Of a stretch of DNA of 18,968 bases, positions 1 to 7,150 are shown piece after piece. Positions within the stretch are counted from its first letter, which is position 1. Each line of letters starts with the position of its first letter. The translations under genes and the position numbers were made by a program. The stretch is from JBBRSC01 sp038245795 (lineage in GTDB: Bacteria > Actinomycetota > Acidimicrobiia > Acidimicrobiales > Microtrichaceae). Location: the NCBI GenBank assembly GCA_038245795.1, contig JBBRSC010000035.1:1-18968 (forward strand), written 5' to 3'. The notes below the pieces were generated by a model. It ran no database searches. It saw only the letters and a program-made list of their open reading frames with translations, and was not told the DNA's origin.

Positions 1-2127
1 GCGATCTACGAGACGCTCGTTCGGATGGCGCAGTCGTTCTCGCTCCGCTACCCGCTCGTCGACGGCCAGGGCAATTTCGACGGTTCCACCGAGGAACCGA
101 CCGTGTTGCCGAGCCGGTTCCCGAACCTCCTGGTCAATGGCGGGCAGGGGATCGCCGTGGGCATGGCGACCAACATCCCTCCCCACAACCTCGGCGAGGT
201 CATCGATGCCACGTTGCACCTGATCGACCATCCCGATGCCACCATCGAAGATCTCATGGTGTTTGTCAAAGGCCCTGATTTCCCGACCGGTGGTCAGATT
301 CTTGGTCGTACAGGCATTCTGGACGCGTACCGAACGGGTCGCGGGTCCATCCGCATGCGGGCCAAAGCGGAGATCGTCGACGGTCCACGGAACCAGCAGA
401 TCGTCGTCACCGAGTTGCCATATCAGACCTCGTTCGGTTCGATCGAGACCAAGGCGGCGGAGTTGGTCAATTCCAAGGTCATCGAAGGCATTCGCGACAT
501 CCGCAACGAGTCGGCTCGTGGTGAGAACCGTCTGGTGTTTGAACTCAAGCGAGACGCCCCGGCGCTGGTGATTCTGAACAACTTGTACAAGCACACGCCG
601 TTGCAGACCAGCTTCGGTGTGAACATGGTGGCTCTCGTCGATGGGGTGCCGCGAACGTTGTCGCTCCGTGATGCCCTCGTGCACTACGTGGAGCATCAGC
701 GGGAGGTCATCCGGCGCCGATCCGAGGAACGCCTCGACAAGGCTCAACGTCGGGCGCACATCGTGGACGGTCTGCTGCGAGCGATCGATCTGATCGACGC
801 CATTATCGCTGCCATCCGGGCGAGCGAGGACAAGGCAGCGGCGCGCATGTCGCTGACCTCGGCACCGTTCGACTTCTCCGAGACGCAGGCCGAGTACATC
901 CTCGACATGCAGCTCAGCCGCCTGACGCGGCTCGGTCGGGCCAACCTGCTCGACGAGCAGGGGGAGCTCCGCATCCGGATCGCCGGCCTCGAGGCCATTC
1001 TGGGCGACGACGTGATCCTGCGTCAGGTGATCAAGGACGAGATGAGCGAGATTCGCTCGACGTTCGCTACGCCCCGAAAGACCCCGATCGAGTTTGACCC
1101 GGGCGACCTCGACATCGAGGATCTCATCGACGACGAGGAACTCGTCGTAATGATGACGTCCGGCGGTTACATCAAAACGGTGTCGGCCGACGCGTTCCGT
1201 ACACAGGGCCGCGGTGGCCGCGGGGTGGCGGGGACCAAGCTCAAAGACGAGGACTTCGTCACCGACATCATTCACACCACAGCCCACGCCTTCCTGTTGT
1301 TCTTCTCGAATCAGGGACGGGTCTATCGACTCAAGGCCCACCAGATTCCGATGCTGGAGCGGACCGCTCGGGGCACGGCCATGGTGAACCTGTTGCAGAT
1401 GCAACCCGATGAGTCCGTGCAGGCGGTGATCGACACCCGCGACTACGAGACCATGCGATACCTGGTGTTCGTGACTCGAAATGGTGTGGTCAAGAAGACG
1501 CGGTTCAACGACTACGACTCATCGCGCCAAGCTGGTCTCATCGCTATTTCGTTACGTGAAGGCGACGAGCTCGTGCGGGTGCTCCCCACCAACGAGGGTG
1601 ACGAGATCATGGTGGTCAGCCAGATGGGTCAAGGCATCCGTTTCGGCGAGGCTGATGTCCGTTCTATGGGGCGTACGGCTTCCGGCGTGCGGGGAATGAG
1701 GCTCCGACAAGGTGACACGGTGGTGTCCGCTGACGTGGTCGCCGAGGATCATCTGTTGCTCACCATCACCGATGGTGGTTTCGGCAAGCGGACCGATCCG
1801 AACGTGTTCACTCGTCAGGGTCGAGGCGGACAAGGCGTGCGGGCCATTCGCCTTCATGCCAACAAGGGTCGCGTGATTGCAGCGCTGATGGTGGCGGAGG
1901 ACGACGAGATGTTCCTCGTTGCTGATTCTGGCGTGACCATTCGGGTTCCGACATCGGGCATCAGCATCCAGGGTCGTGATGCAACCGGTGTTCGGATCAT
2001 GAACCTCGACGATGACACGCACGTGGTAGCCGTCGCCAGGGTGACCGAACGCGACGACGGGGACGAAGACGCCGAGTCCGTCGACAGCCCCGTCGATGAA
2101 TCCGTCGATGAGCCCCCGGTCGAGTGA
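1..2127 (+). CDS. gyrA: DNA gyrase subunit A, 5'-truncated by the window, with catalytic-tyrosine segment missing
   Basis: This is the subunit that cleaves and religates DNA in type II topoisomerase (GyrA2GyrB2). The reading frame is open from base 1, so the N-terminal roughly 85 residues lie outside the window. Visible landmarks are SLRYPLVDGQGNF, then EEPTVLPSRFPNLLVNG and GIAVGMATNIPPHNL, the tower and coiled-coil region, and a beta-pinwheel C-terminal domain. That domain has a GyrA-box-like QGRGGRG (bases 1204-1224) and a second RQGRGGQG later, and ends in an acidic tail. The anomaly is at bases 78/79: GQGNF is followed immediately by DGST. In known GyrA proteins about 40 residues lie between these motifs, corresponding to E. 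coli 110-149 and including the RYT motif with Tyr122. As written, the protein lacks its active-site tyrosine, while everything downstream looks intact. Identity as gyrA is certain; whether it is functional is doubtful. Confidence 0.96.
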   Translation, partial: AIYETLVRMAQSFSLRYPLVDGQGNFDGSTEEPTVLPSRFPNLLVNGGQGIAVGMATNIPPHNLGEVIDATLHLIDHPDATIEDLMVFVKGPDFPTGGQILGRTGILDAYRTGRGSIRMRAKAEIVDGPRNQQIVVTELPYQTSFGSIETKAAELVNSKVIEGIRDIRNESARGENRLVFELKRDAPALVILNNLYKHTPLQTSFGVNMVALVDGVPRTLSLRDALVHYVEHQREVIRRRSEERLDKAQRRAHIVDGLLRAIDLIDAIIAAIRASEDKAAARMSLTSAPFDFSETQAEYILDMQLSRLTRLGRANLLDEQGELRIRIAGLEAILGDDVILRQVIKDEMSEIRSTFATPRKTPIEFDPGDLDIEDLIDDEELVVMMTSGGYIKTVSADAFRTQGRGGRGVAGTKLKDEDFVTDIIHTTAHAFLLFFSNQGRVYRLKAHQIPMLERTARGTAMVNLLQMQPDESVQAVIDTRDYETMRYLVFVTRNGVVKKTRFNDYDSSRQAGLIAISLREGDELVRVLPTNEGDEIMVVSQMGQGIRFGEADVRSMGRTASGVRGMRLRQGDTVVSADVVAEDHLLLTITDGGFGKRTDPNVFTRQGRGGQGVRAIRLHANKGRVIAALMVAEDDEMFLVADSGVTIRVPTSGISIQGRDATGVRIMNLDDDTHVVAVARVTERDDGDEDAESVDSPVDESVDEPPVE
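78..79 (+). other. Junction of an apparent in-frame deletion of about 120 nt in gyrA
   Basis: Codons read GGC AAT TTC | GAC GGT TCC. The left side matches the conserved GQGNF motif. The right side matches the NYDG(S/T) motif that normally sits about 40 residues further on. The frame is kept across the join. The missing block would hold the conserved RYT motif and the end of the winged-helix region. The exact breakpoints cannot be fixed to the base because the native sequence is not available here. The comparison rests on remembered GyrA family sequences. Confidence 0.85.
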
Positions 2128-2425
2128 TCGGGGCGCCACCTCGGTGCTCCTGGCGACCCTGCTCCTGGCGATGGTCGGACTGTGCGCGGCAGGTCTGATC
2201 CATCGTGCCACCGGAGAGCGTGTTGCAGCGGAAGCGCAGACGGTGGCGGATCTCGTGGCGCTGTCGGGAACCACGGATGGGGCCACCGGTTCCGGGGCGG
2301 TCGCTCTGGCGAACGGCGCTCAGCTCGAACGATGGGTCGATGACGGTGGCATCGTGGCAATCACGATTCGGCTCGGCGGCGTGATGGCCAGTGCAACAGC
2401 CGTTGGTGAGCGAACGCCGACCTAG
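2096..2425 (+). CDS. TadE/TadG-like small membrane protein
   Basis: A 109-residue protein with a short charged N-terminus (SSDRGATS), one hydrophobic helix at about residues 17-35, then a small extracytoplasmic part. The DRGATSVLLATLL start and the AEAQTVADLVAL segment after the helix resemble the actinobacterial TadE/G-like family (Rv3654c type). Those are pilin-like pseudo-minor subunits usually found in tad pilus clusters. No other tad gene is visible here. It overlaps the end of gyrA by 32 bases, suggesting translational coupling, and ends three bases before the DUF3566 gene. A second in-frame ATG at 2108 is an equally good start; neither has a clear Shine-Dalgarno. Family assignment is by pattern only. 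Confidence 0.68.
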   Translation: MNPSMSPRSSDRGATSVLLATLLLAMVGLCAAGLIHRATGERVAAEAQTVADLVALSGTTDGATGSGAVALANGAQLERWVDDGGIVAITIRLGGVMASATAVGERTPT

Positions 2426-2428
2426 AGT

Positions 2429-3082
2429 GTGGTCGTGGCCGCCAATCCTCCCAAGACCAAGCGTGACCCAGAACTGAACCTCGACGATGACGCTGCCTCC
2501 GACAAGGCAGGCAACCATGCCACAACGCCGGAGCGGAGCCCAGTGCGACGGAGCAGCATCGAGACCAGGGATTCGACCGCCCGATCCGACGTGGTGAGCG
2601 ATGTGACCGTGACGGAACTCGTGGGCCCGTCGGGAGCCGGTGACGTGGGGAATACCATCGATGTCGGTACCTCCTCGTCGAGAACGACGTCGACACGACG
2701 TCAGCGCACCGAGGCACGGAAGGTTCGTCGATTGATCCGCCACGTGGATCCGTGGTCGGTACTGAAGGCATCGTTGCTGTTCTTTCTGAGTCTCTGGTTC
2801 ATCTTCATGATCGCAGCAGCGATCGTCTGGACGGTCGGACGCGGCTCGGGCACGATCGACAAGGTGGAGACGTTCGTCCAATCGAATCTGGGTCAGCCGG
2901 ATTTCAAATTCGACGGGAATTTCCTCTTCCGTCAGGTCGGCCTCATCGGCCTGGTGCTGACTCTGGCATGGACATTGGCCGCCACGATTGCCTCGGTGGT
3001 GTTCAACCTGATCAGCGACATCATCGGCGGCATCTGGATCACCGTGATCGAAGAGGAATCCATTCGCGTTCATCGAGACTGA
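2429..3082 (+). CDS. DUF3566 domain transmembrane protein
   Basis: 217 residues. The first 90 or so are polar, low-complexity and probably disordered. They are followed by a basic stretch (RRQRTEARKVRRLIRHVDPWSV), a transmembrane helix (about 112-132), an extracytoplasmic loop, a second helix (about 170-190) and the C-terminal segment NLISDIIGGIWITVIEEE. The VDPWSVLK motif, two-helix layout and final VTVxE-like end are those of DUF3566, which in Mycobacterium (Rv0007) lies directly after gyrA and before tRNA-Ile, as here. Function is unknown; the family sits at the cell membrane. Start is GTG; another in-frame GTG lies two codons downstream and no strong ribosome binding site discriminates between them. 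Confidence 0.85.
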   Translation: MVVAANPPKTKRDPELNLDDDAASDKAGNHATTPERSPVRRSSIETRDSTARSDVVSDVTVTELVGPSGAGDVGNTIDVGTSSSRTTSTRRQRTEARKVRRLIRHVDPWSVLKASLLFFLSLWFIFMIAAAIVWTVGRGSGTIDKVETFVQSNLGQPDFKFDGNFLFRQVGLIGLVLTLAWTLAATIASVVFNLISDIIGGIWITVIEEESIRVHRD

Positions 3083-3138
3083 GTCGTTTCTCGTCTCGCT
3101 CGCGGATGGGGAGTTCTTGTAGCGTGAGCCGCTGCAGC

Positions 3139-3212
<74 letters not shown>

Positions 3213-3251
3213 CTACCCGCTGTCTTCGGACGATCTGGTTCGAGATCTCGG

Positions 3252-3266
3252 GCCCCGATTTGGGGC
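3252..3266 (+). terminator. Short GC hairpin after tRNA-Ile, possible terminator
   Basis: GCCCC (3252-3256) pairs with GGGGC (3262-3266) around the loop GATTT. A perfect 10-base palindrome, CGAGATCTCG, lies just before it at 3241-3250. There is no T tract, so this is a weak terminator candidate. It could instead shape the 5' leader of the microprotein gene that follows. Confidence 0.3.
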
Positions 3267-3289
3267 AATTCACCTGTGAGGAGAGGTCG

Positions 3290-3427
3290 ATGGCAGCGAT
3301 TCGTCGTGCAGTAATGGCGCTCGGACTTGCGGGTCTGGTTGGCGCCATACTCCGTATCAGAGGAACGGGCGGAACTCCGCCGCGTACCGGGGGATGGCGG
3401 GAACTGACCGGCGAGGACCTTCGTTGA
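3290..3427 (+). CDS. 45-residue membrane microprotein
   Basis: A small open frame starting MAAIRRAVMALGLAGLVGAI and ending in a basic, glycine-rich tail with GGWRELTGEDLR. A strong Shine-Dalgarno (GAGGAGAGG, ending about 4 bases before the ATG) makes translation likely. The N-terminal 20 residues are hydrophobic after two arginines, consistent with a signal anchor. The GGWREL tail resembles short C-terminal tails of small actinobacterial membrane proteins, but I do not recognise a named family. It lies between tRNA-Ile and the Rossmann-fold gene, ending 28 bases before the latter. Function unknown. Confidence 0.7.
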   Translation: MAAIRRAVMALGLAGLVGAILRIRGTGGTPPRTGGWRELTGEDLR

Positions 3428-3455
3428 TTGACGAGAACATGGCCGGCGCCCAACC

Positions 3456-4448
3456 ATGAGGATCGGGATCGACGGCGCCGGCGTCGTGGGGTTGAGAACG
3501 GCCCGCGAGCTGATGGGAACCGACGGCGTGGACATCGTCGCCGTCCGGTCCGACCGGACGGATCGAGTCGACCTGATGCGATCCCTGCTCGGGGATCGGG
3601 TTCGAGCCCTCCTGCCCGACGAAGCCACCGAGGTGATGGTGTTGTGCGGACCAGCGGGTTCGACGGCGTCGGCCGCCGCCGTCGCCATTCGTGCCGGAAG
3701 CGACGTGATTGCCGTCACCGACGACATCGAGGACATCGTCGCGCTTCGACGGTTGGACGGCGAGGCACGATCGTTGGGACGCACGGTGCACGTCGGCGCG
3801 ACAGCATCGCCCGGGATGAGTTGCGTTCTCGTTCGTCACGCGGCTGACGCGCTCGATGAGGTTCTGGAAATTGAGGTAGCCATGGTTGGCGGCGGCGGCC
3901 CGGGCTGTCTCCGCCAGCGTCAGCGGATGATGTCGGATCACGGTTCCGAATGGCGGGACAACGACTGGGTCACCTACCCGGGAGGCTCCGGACGCCAGCA
4001 AGCGTGGTTCCCAGAACCCATCGGCCCTCGCGACGTGACACGTGGTAACACCGCAGAACCGATGTTGCTCCACGAGGCGTTTCCGAATGCCCGACGGATC
4101 ACCGCGAAGCTGGCTATCGAACCCGCGACTCGTGTGCTGGGGTTCCTTCCTCGTCGCCGTGGCGTGGCCGCGCCCGAGGGAGGACCGGGCTCGGTTCGCG
4201 TCGAGGTGTACGGGACGCTCGACGGGGTTCCCAAGAACTTCGTGTACGCGGTCCTCGATCGACCAGCGGTGATCTCAGCGGCATTGGTGGCCAGCCTGGT
4301 CACGTTGCGAGACGAGTGGCGACCGGGGGCGAACGGCCTCACGTCGTGGATGAATACCACCGGACTGTTGCGAGAACTCGCACGCCGCGGTGTGAAGGCA
4401 GCGACACCCGAAACCCCTGACGAAGCGGATCAATCGCAGGTTTCGTGA
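3456..4448 (+). CDS. Saccharopine-dehydrogenase-like NAD(P)-binding protein
   Basis: 330 residues. The N-terminus MRIGIDGAGVVGLRTARELM contains the dinucleotide-binding GxGxxG (residues 7-12) on a beta-alpha-beta unit. It is followed by strand-like segments IVAVRSD, VMVLCGP and VIAVTDD typical of a Rossmann fold. The VGATASPGMSCVLV segment resembles the point where saccharopine-dehydrogenase-like proteins enter their second domain. The substrate is unknown. The central GGGGPGCLRQRQRMMSDHG and WVTYPGGSGRQQAWFPEP segments look specific but I cannot tie them to a known enzyme. No ribosome binding site precedes the ATG; it was chosen because the Rossmann motif begins at residue 3 and no better upstream start is in frame. 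It may follow the microprotein in one transcript. Confidence 0.75.
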   Translation: MRIGIDGAGVVGLRTARELMGTDGVDIVAVRSDRTDRVDLMRSLLGDRVRALLPDEATEVMVLCGPAGSTASAAAVAIRAGSDVIAVTDDIEDIVALRRLDGEARSLGRTVHVGATASPGMSCVLVRHAADALDEVLEIEVAMVGGGGPGCLRQRQRMMSDHGSEWRDNDWVTYPGGSGRQQAWFPEPIGPRDVTRGNTAEPMLLHEAFPNARRITAKLAIEPATRVLGFLPRRRGVAAPEGGPGSVRVEVYGTLDGVPKNFVYAVLDRPAVISAALVASLVTLRDEWRPGANGLTSWMNTTGLLRELARRGVKAATPETPDEADQSQVS

Positions 4449-4456
4449 ATTTGGGG

Positions 4457-4483
4457 TCAAGGTCGTCAGGACCCGCGTCGATA
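4457..4483 (+). promoter_or_regulatory. Distal sigma28 (FliA/WhiG)-type promoter candidate
   Basis: TCAAG (4457-4461), a 15-base spacer, then GTCGATA (4477-4483). This fits the sigma28 pattern of a TAAA/TCAAG-like -35 element and a CCGATA-like -10 element at about 15 bases. It lies just downstream of the Rossmann-fold gene and about 130 bases before the sigma factor start. Confidence 0.55.
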
Positions 4484-4557
4484 GAACCTGGGTAAGGATC
4501 CGGCAGGCCACGCCGGCGGCCTTGTGGATACGGCGGACAAATTTCTCAAGAAATTGC

Positions 4558-4584
4558 TCAAGCTTTTTTGCGCGTCCGTCGATA
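4558..4584 (+). promoter_or_regulatory. Proximal sigma28 (FliA/WhiG)-type promoter candidate
   Basis: TCAAG (4558-4562), a 15-base spacer containing a T6 run, then GTCGATA (4578-4584). Element sequences and spacer length are the same as in the distal copy, while the spacers differ. Predicted initiation is near 4591, giving a leader of about 23 bases with a Shine-Dalgarno before the ATG at 4614. Since the gene controlled encodes a sigma28-family factor, autoregulation is the obvious inference. An extra TCAAG at 4546-4550 has no partner box. Confidence 0.6.
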
Positions 4585-4613
4585 CCTCTTCCAACGCTGT
4601 GAGAGGGAGAATC

Positions 4614-5489
4614 ATGAGCACCGCGAAGGACACCCAGAACATCACCCGCCTGATCGAGGATCACCTGCAACTGGTGAACCACGTCGTGTTCCAGGTGGCG
4701 GTGCATTTCCCCCGCCACGTCGACCGCGATGATCTTGCCCGGGCCGGAGCGTTGGGATTGGTTGAGGCCGCCAAGCGCTTCGACGAGACCAAGGGCGTGC
4801 CGTTTCAACGGTTCGCTGCTCAGCGGATCCGGGGGGCGATTCTGGATGCGGTCCGGGCCGCTGATTGGGCGCCCCGTTCGGTTCGTGCGCTGTCGCGCCG
4901 ACTCGATGTGGTCGAGCAGCGACTCGCCAACGAACTCGGCCGTGTGCCGTCACTCAATGAGATGGCCGAGGCGCTCGACATCACCAAGGACGAGCTGCAT
5001 CGCCTGCAGGATCGGTTGTTCCGCTCGGTGGTGTTGGCGTTCGAGCATCTGGTCACCGATGCGCCCGATGAAGAACTGACGCTGGTCGATGTCCTGGCTG
5101 ACCCTTCGGTCATCGAACCCTCGGCCGAACTGGAGAATCGCGAGCTCCACGCCTACCTTCGAGATGCCATCTCCCTGCTGCCGGAACGTCAGCGACTGGT
5201 GATCGTCGGGTATTTCCTCCAAGAGCGCACCTCGCAAGATCTTGCCCGTTTCCTCGGAGTGACCGAGAGTCGGGTCTCGCAGATGCGAACCGAGGCGCTC
5301 GAAGCGCTGAAAGCCGGCATCCAGGCCCAGTACGACGGCATCGATGTCGACGTGCAGGGACGACAGGCCAAGCGCAAGGTCAACTATGCGAAGGCGATCG
5401 GATCACGGCACGATTGGTCGGATCGCATCTCCGAGCGCGAGACGTTCACCGACGAACGACTGGTCGAAGAACTGTTGTCAGCTGTCTGA
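4614..5489 (+). CDS. FliA/WhiG-family sigma factor (sigma28 type)
   Basis: 291 residues. Region 2 is at about residues 14-85 (HVDRDDLARAGALGLVEAAKRFD, then FQRFAAQRIRGAILDAVRAADW). Region 3 is at about 92-145, and region 4 at about 185-235, with LPERQRLVIVGYF and the helix-turn-helix TSQDLARFLGVTESRVSQMR. The RIRGAILDxxRxxDW signature is that of sigma28 factors, which direct RNA polymerase to flagellar (FliA) or sporulation (WhiG) promoters. The ATG at 4614 was chosen because GAGAGGGAGA precedes it; the frame stays open upstream but there it overlaps the promoter. A basic then acidic extension of about 55 residues after region 4.2 is unusual. No flagellar or anti-sigma gene is adjacent in this window. 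Confidence 0.88.
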   Translation: MSTAKDTQNITRLIEDHLQLVNHVVFQVAVHFPRHVDRDDLARAGALGLVEAAKRFDETKGVPFQRFAAQRIRGAILDAVRAADWAPRSVRALSRRLDVVEQRLANELGRVPSLNEMAEALDITKDELHRLQDRLFRSVVLAFEHLVTDAPDEELTLVDVLADPSVIEPSAELENRELHAYLRDAISLLPERQRLVIVGYFLQERTSQDLARFLGVTESRVSQMRTEALEALKAGIQAQYDGIDVDVQGRQAKRKVNYAKAIGSRHDWSDRISERETFTDERLVEELLSAV

Positions 5490-5512
5490 CAGCATTTCGA
5501 TCTGACGGCACT

Positions 5513-5531
5513 CGGATCTGGCAGGGATCCG
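5513..5531. terminator. Hairpin between convergent genes, possible bidirectional terminator
   Basis: CGGATC (5513-5518) pairs with GATCCG (5526-5531) around a 7-base loop. It sits in the 48-base gap between the ends of the sigma factor gene and the MDMPI-family gene, which converge. There is no T tract on either side, so the assignment rests on position. Confidence 0.35.
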
Positions 5532-5537
5532 ATCTGG

Positions 5538-6257
5538 TCAGAGCGCGGCGAGAAACTGCGCTGCCAGGTCGCCGTCGCCGAGGCACTCGACACGGTCGAG
5601 GCCGATCCGTCCCCAGAGCAACAATTCGAGATCGCTCCGTTGCCCACGAATGGCGACGTCACCCCGGTGATGGCCGAGCTTCCAGGTGAGTGATCCGTCC
5701 AACTCGATCAACCACTCACCCTCGCCATCAGTGGCATGGAGATGAATGGTTCCGCGCAGGTCGGCGGGCGGGGCCCATCCCCGGCCGCGCTGGAGGAGGA
5801 GCCATTCGTCGATGCCATCCGCGGCACGGAGCCCGTCGATCTGGGGCACCACCCCAGCTGCCGTCTGAGCGTCCCAGCGATGGACGGCCGTCTCATGAAC
5901 CTGGCGACGGAGCCACCACCCGACGTTGGCCGGCCCCATCCAGCTCCAGCAGGGTTGCGTCAGGTCGCGTTGCTCGAACGTTGTCGCCAAGGCGAGGAGG
6001 CCGGCATCCAACCAGTCCCACACTTGGTCACCGCCCGGTGCAAGGTCAGCGGGCGGCTTGGGCTTCGCGAACTCGCCGTCGGTGTTCCGGTCCATTGAGC
6101 GCATGGCAAAGCGGTGGACCGAACCGAGATGTGCCACCAGCGCGGCGAGATCCCATTCGGGACAGCCGACGATCGGCGCCGACAGATCGGCATCGCGGAG
6201 TGCCGCGAGGTCGGCGCGATCGCTCTGGAGTGATTGGAGTCCGACAGCGAGTTCCAT
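5538..6257 (-). CDS. Maleylpyruvate isomerase family mycothiol-dependent protein (DinB-like)
   Basis: 239 residues. The N-terminal four-helix DinB-like domain carries CPEWDLAALVAHLGSVHR (about 32-49) and VHETAVHRWDA (about 120-130). Its His and Glu residues (H43 or H48, E122, H126) match the metal triad His-Glu-His of the MDMPI family. A C-terminal alpha/beta domain follows, with a GTIHLHATDGEGEW strand pair. Members use mycothiol or act as uncharacterised metalloenzymes; the true substrate cannot be read from the sequence. GAAGGAAG lies just before the ATG. The gene starts 23 bases after the hisN-like gene ends on the same strand, so the two are probably one operon. Mycothiol dependence points to an actinobacterium. 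Confidence 0.8.
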   Translation of the reverse strand: MELAVGLQSLQSDRADLAALRDADLSAPIVGCPEWDLAALVAHLGSVHRFAMRSMDRNTDGEFAKPKPPADLAPGGDQVWDWLDAGLLALATTFEQRDLTQPCWSWMGPANVGWWLRRQVHETAVHRWDAQTAAGVVPQIDGLRAADGIDEWLLLQRGRGWAPPADLRGTIHLHATDGEGEWLIELDGSLTWKLGHHRGDVAIRGQRSDLELLLWGRIGLDRVECLGDGDLAAQFLAAL

Positions 6258-6280
6258 GAGCTTCCTTCGTGGTGGTCAGT

Positions 6281-7045
6281 TCAGCCGTTGAGCAGCGCGA
6301 GGACTTGGTCATGAAGATGGCCGTTGGTCGCCACGAAATTTTCGACGTGGAGCTCATCGCGACCATCGAAGGACGAGCAGCGTCCGCCAGCCTCGGGGAT
6401 GATCACGCGGCACGGAGCGATGTCCCACACCGAAATTTCCGGGTCGACCATGGCGTGGGCGCGACCGCTCGCCACCAACCCGTAGCCATAGCCGTCGCCC
6501 CACGTCCGCATCTGGATGCCGGAGTGTCGAACACGTGCCAACGCGTCTGGATCCCAATGATCGAAACCGGACGTGGTCAGCACTGCGCCAGCGAGTTCGG
6601 TCCGGTCTGACACGGTGCAGGGTTCGCCATTGAGGGTTGCCCCGAGGCCGCGACCAGCGGCGACGATCTCGTTGACTCCGGGGATGTTGATCACGCCGAC
6701 CGCTGGTCCGGCTTCGTCTTCGACATAGAGGAGGTTGCAGTAGAGGGCCACACCATGAGTGAACGACGAGGTGCCGTCGATCGGGTCGATGATCCAACGA
6801 CGACCGCTGCTTCCATGATGATCGTCCTCTTCTTCGCCCACGATGCTGTCGTTGGGGAAGTGTTCGTGAATTCGCTCTCTCATCAGTCGTTCCGCGCCAA
6901 GGTCGATAGCGGTGACAGGCGAACCATCACCTTTGAAGTCGACGACGAGGTGGGGATCGCGGAAGCCGAGCTGTGTGAACCGGCCAGCTTCGAGGCAGAT
7001 GTCGATGCTGATACGCAGCAGCTCTGGTCCAGTGGGGTTACTCAT
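6281..7045 (-). CDS. hisN: Inositol-monophosphatase-family phosphatase, probably histidinol-phosphatase
   Basis: 254 residues. It has the family's metal-binding motifs: E71 in IVGEEE, D87/D90 in WIIDPIDGTSSF (84-95), and D208 in EISVWDIAPCRVIIPEAGG. The domain spans the whole protein and the length is normal. These Mg-dependent enzymes remove phosphate from inositol phosphate or related monoesters. The GDGYGYGLVASGRAHAMVDPE region resembles actinobacterial HisN, which makes histidinol from histidinol phosphate, but other members (inositol-1-phosphatase, 3'-phosphoadenosine phosphatase) cannot be excluded. A CACAAT box six bases upstream of the ATG (7052-7057) could be a -10 element giving a leaderless message. 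It is the first gene of the leftward pair. Confidence 0.82.
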   Translation of the reverse strand: MSNPTGPELLRISIDICLEAGRFTQLGFRDPHLVVDFKGDGSPVTAIDLGAERLMRERIHEHFPNDSIVGEEEDDHHGSSGRRWIIDPIDGTSSFTHGVALYCNLLYVEDEAGPAVGVINIPGVNEIVAAGRGLGATLNGEPCTVSDRTELAGAVLTTSGFDHWDPDALARVRHSGIQMRTWGDGYGYGLVASGRAHAMVDPEISVWDIAPCRVIIPEAGGRCSSFDGRDELHVENFVATNGHLHDQVLALLNG

Positions 7046-7150
7046 GGAACCATTGTGTCGGATGGGGCTACTGGCCGATGACGACGCCGCTCACGAGATG
7101 GAAGTTTCGTCCGATGGGGAACCATGCCTGATGCAGTCGGAGAACGATCA

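Noticed and set aside
78..79. Intein still present in gyrA
   Set aside because: No intein sequence is present: the join is seamless and there are no splicing motifs. Only past loss remains conceivable.
1997..3073. Minus-strand frame opposite the gyrA end, TadE/G-like and DUF3566 genes
   Set aside because: Low-complexity His/Arg/Asp-rich translation without motifs; the plus-strand genes fit known synteny.
4524..4613. N-terminal extension of the sigma factor with an amphipathic FLKKLLKLF segment
   Set aside because: It covers the proximal sigma28-type promoter and leader, and a strong ribosome site sits before the ATG at 4614.
4449..4613. Possible c-di-GMP or other riboswitch before the sigma factor
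   Set aside because: The leader predicted from the proximal promoter is only about 23 bases, and I see no conserved riboswitch core in the longer region.
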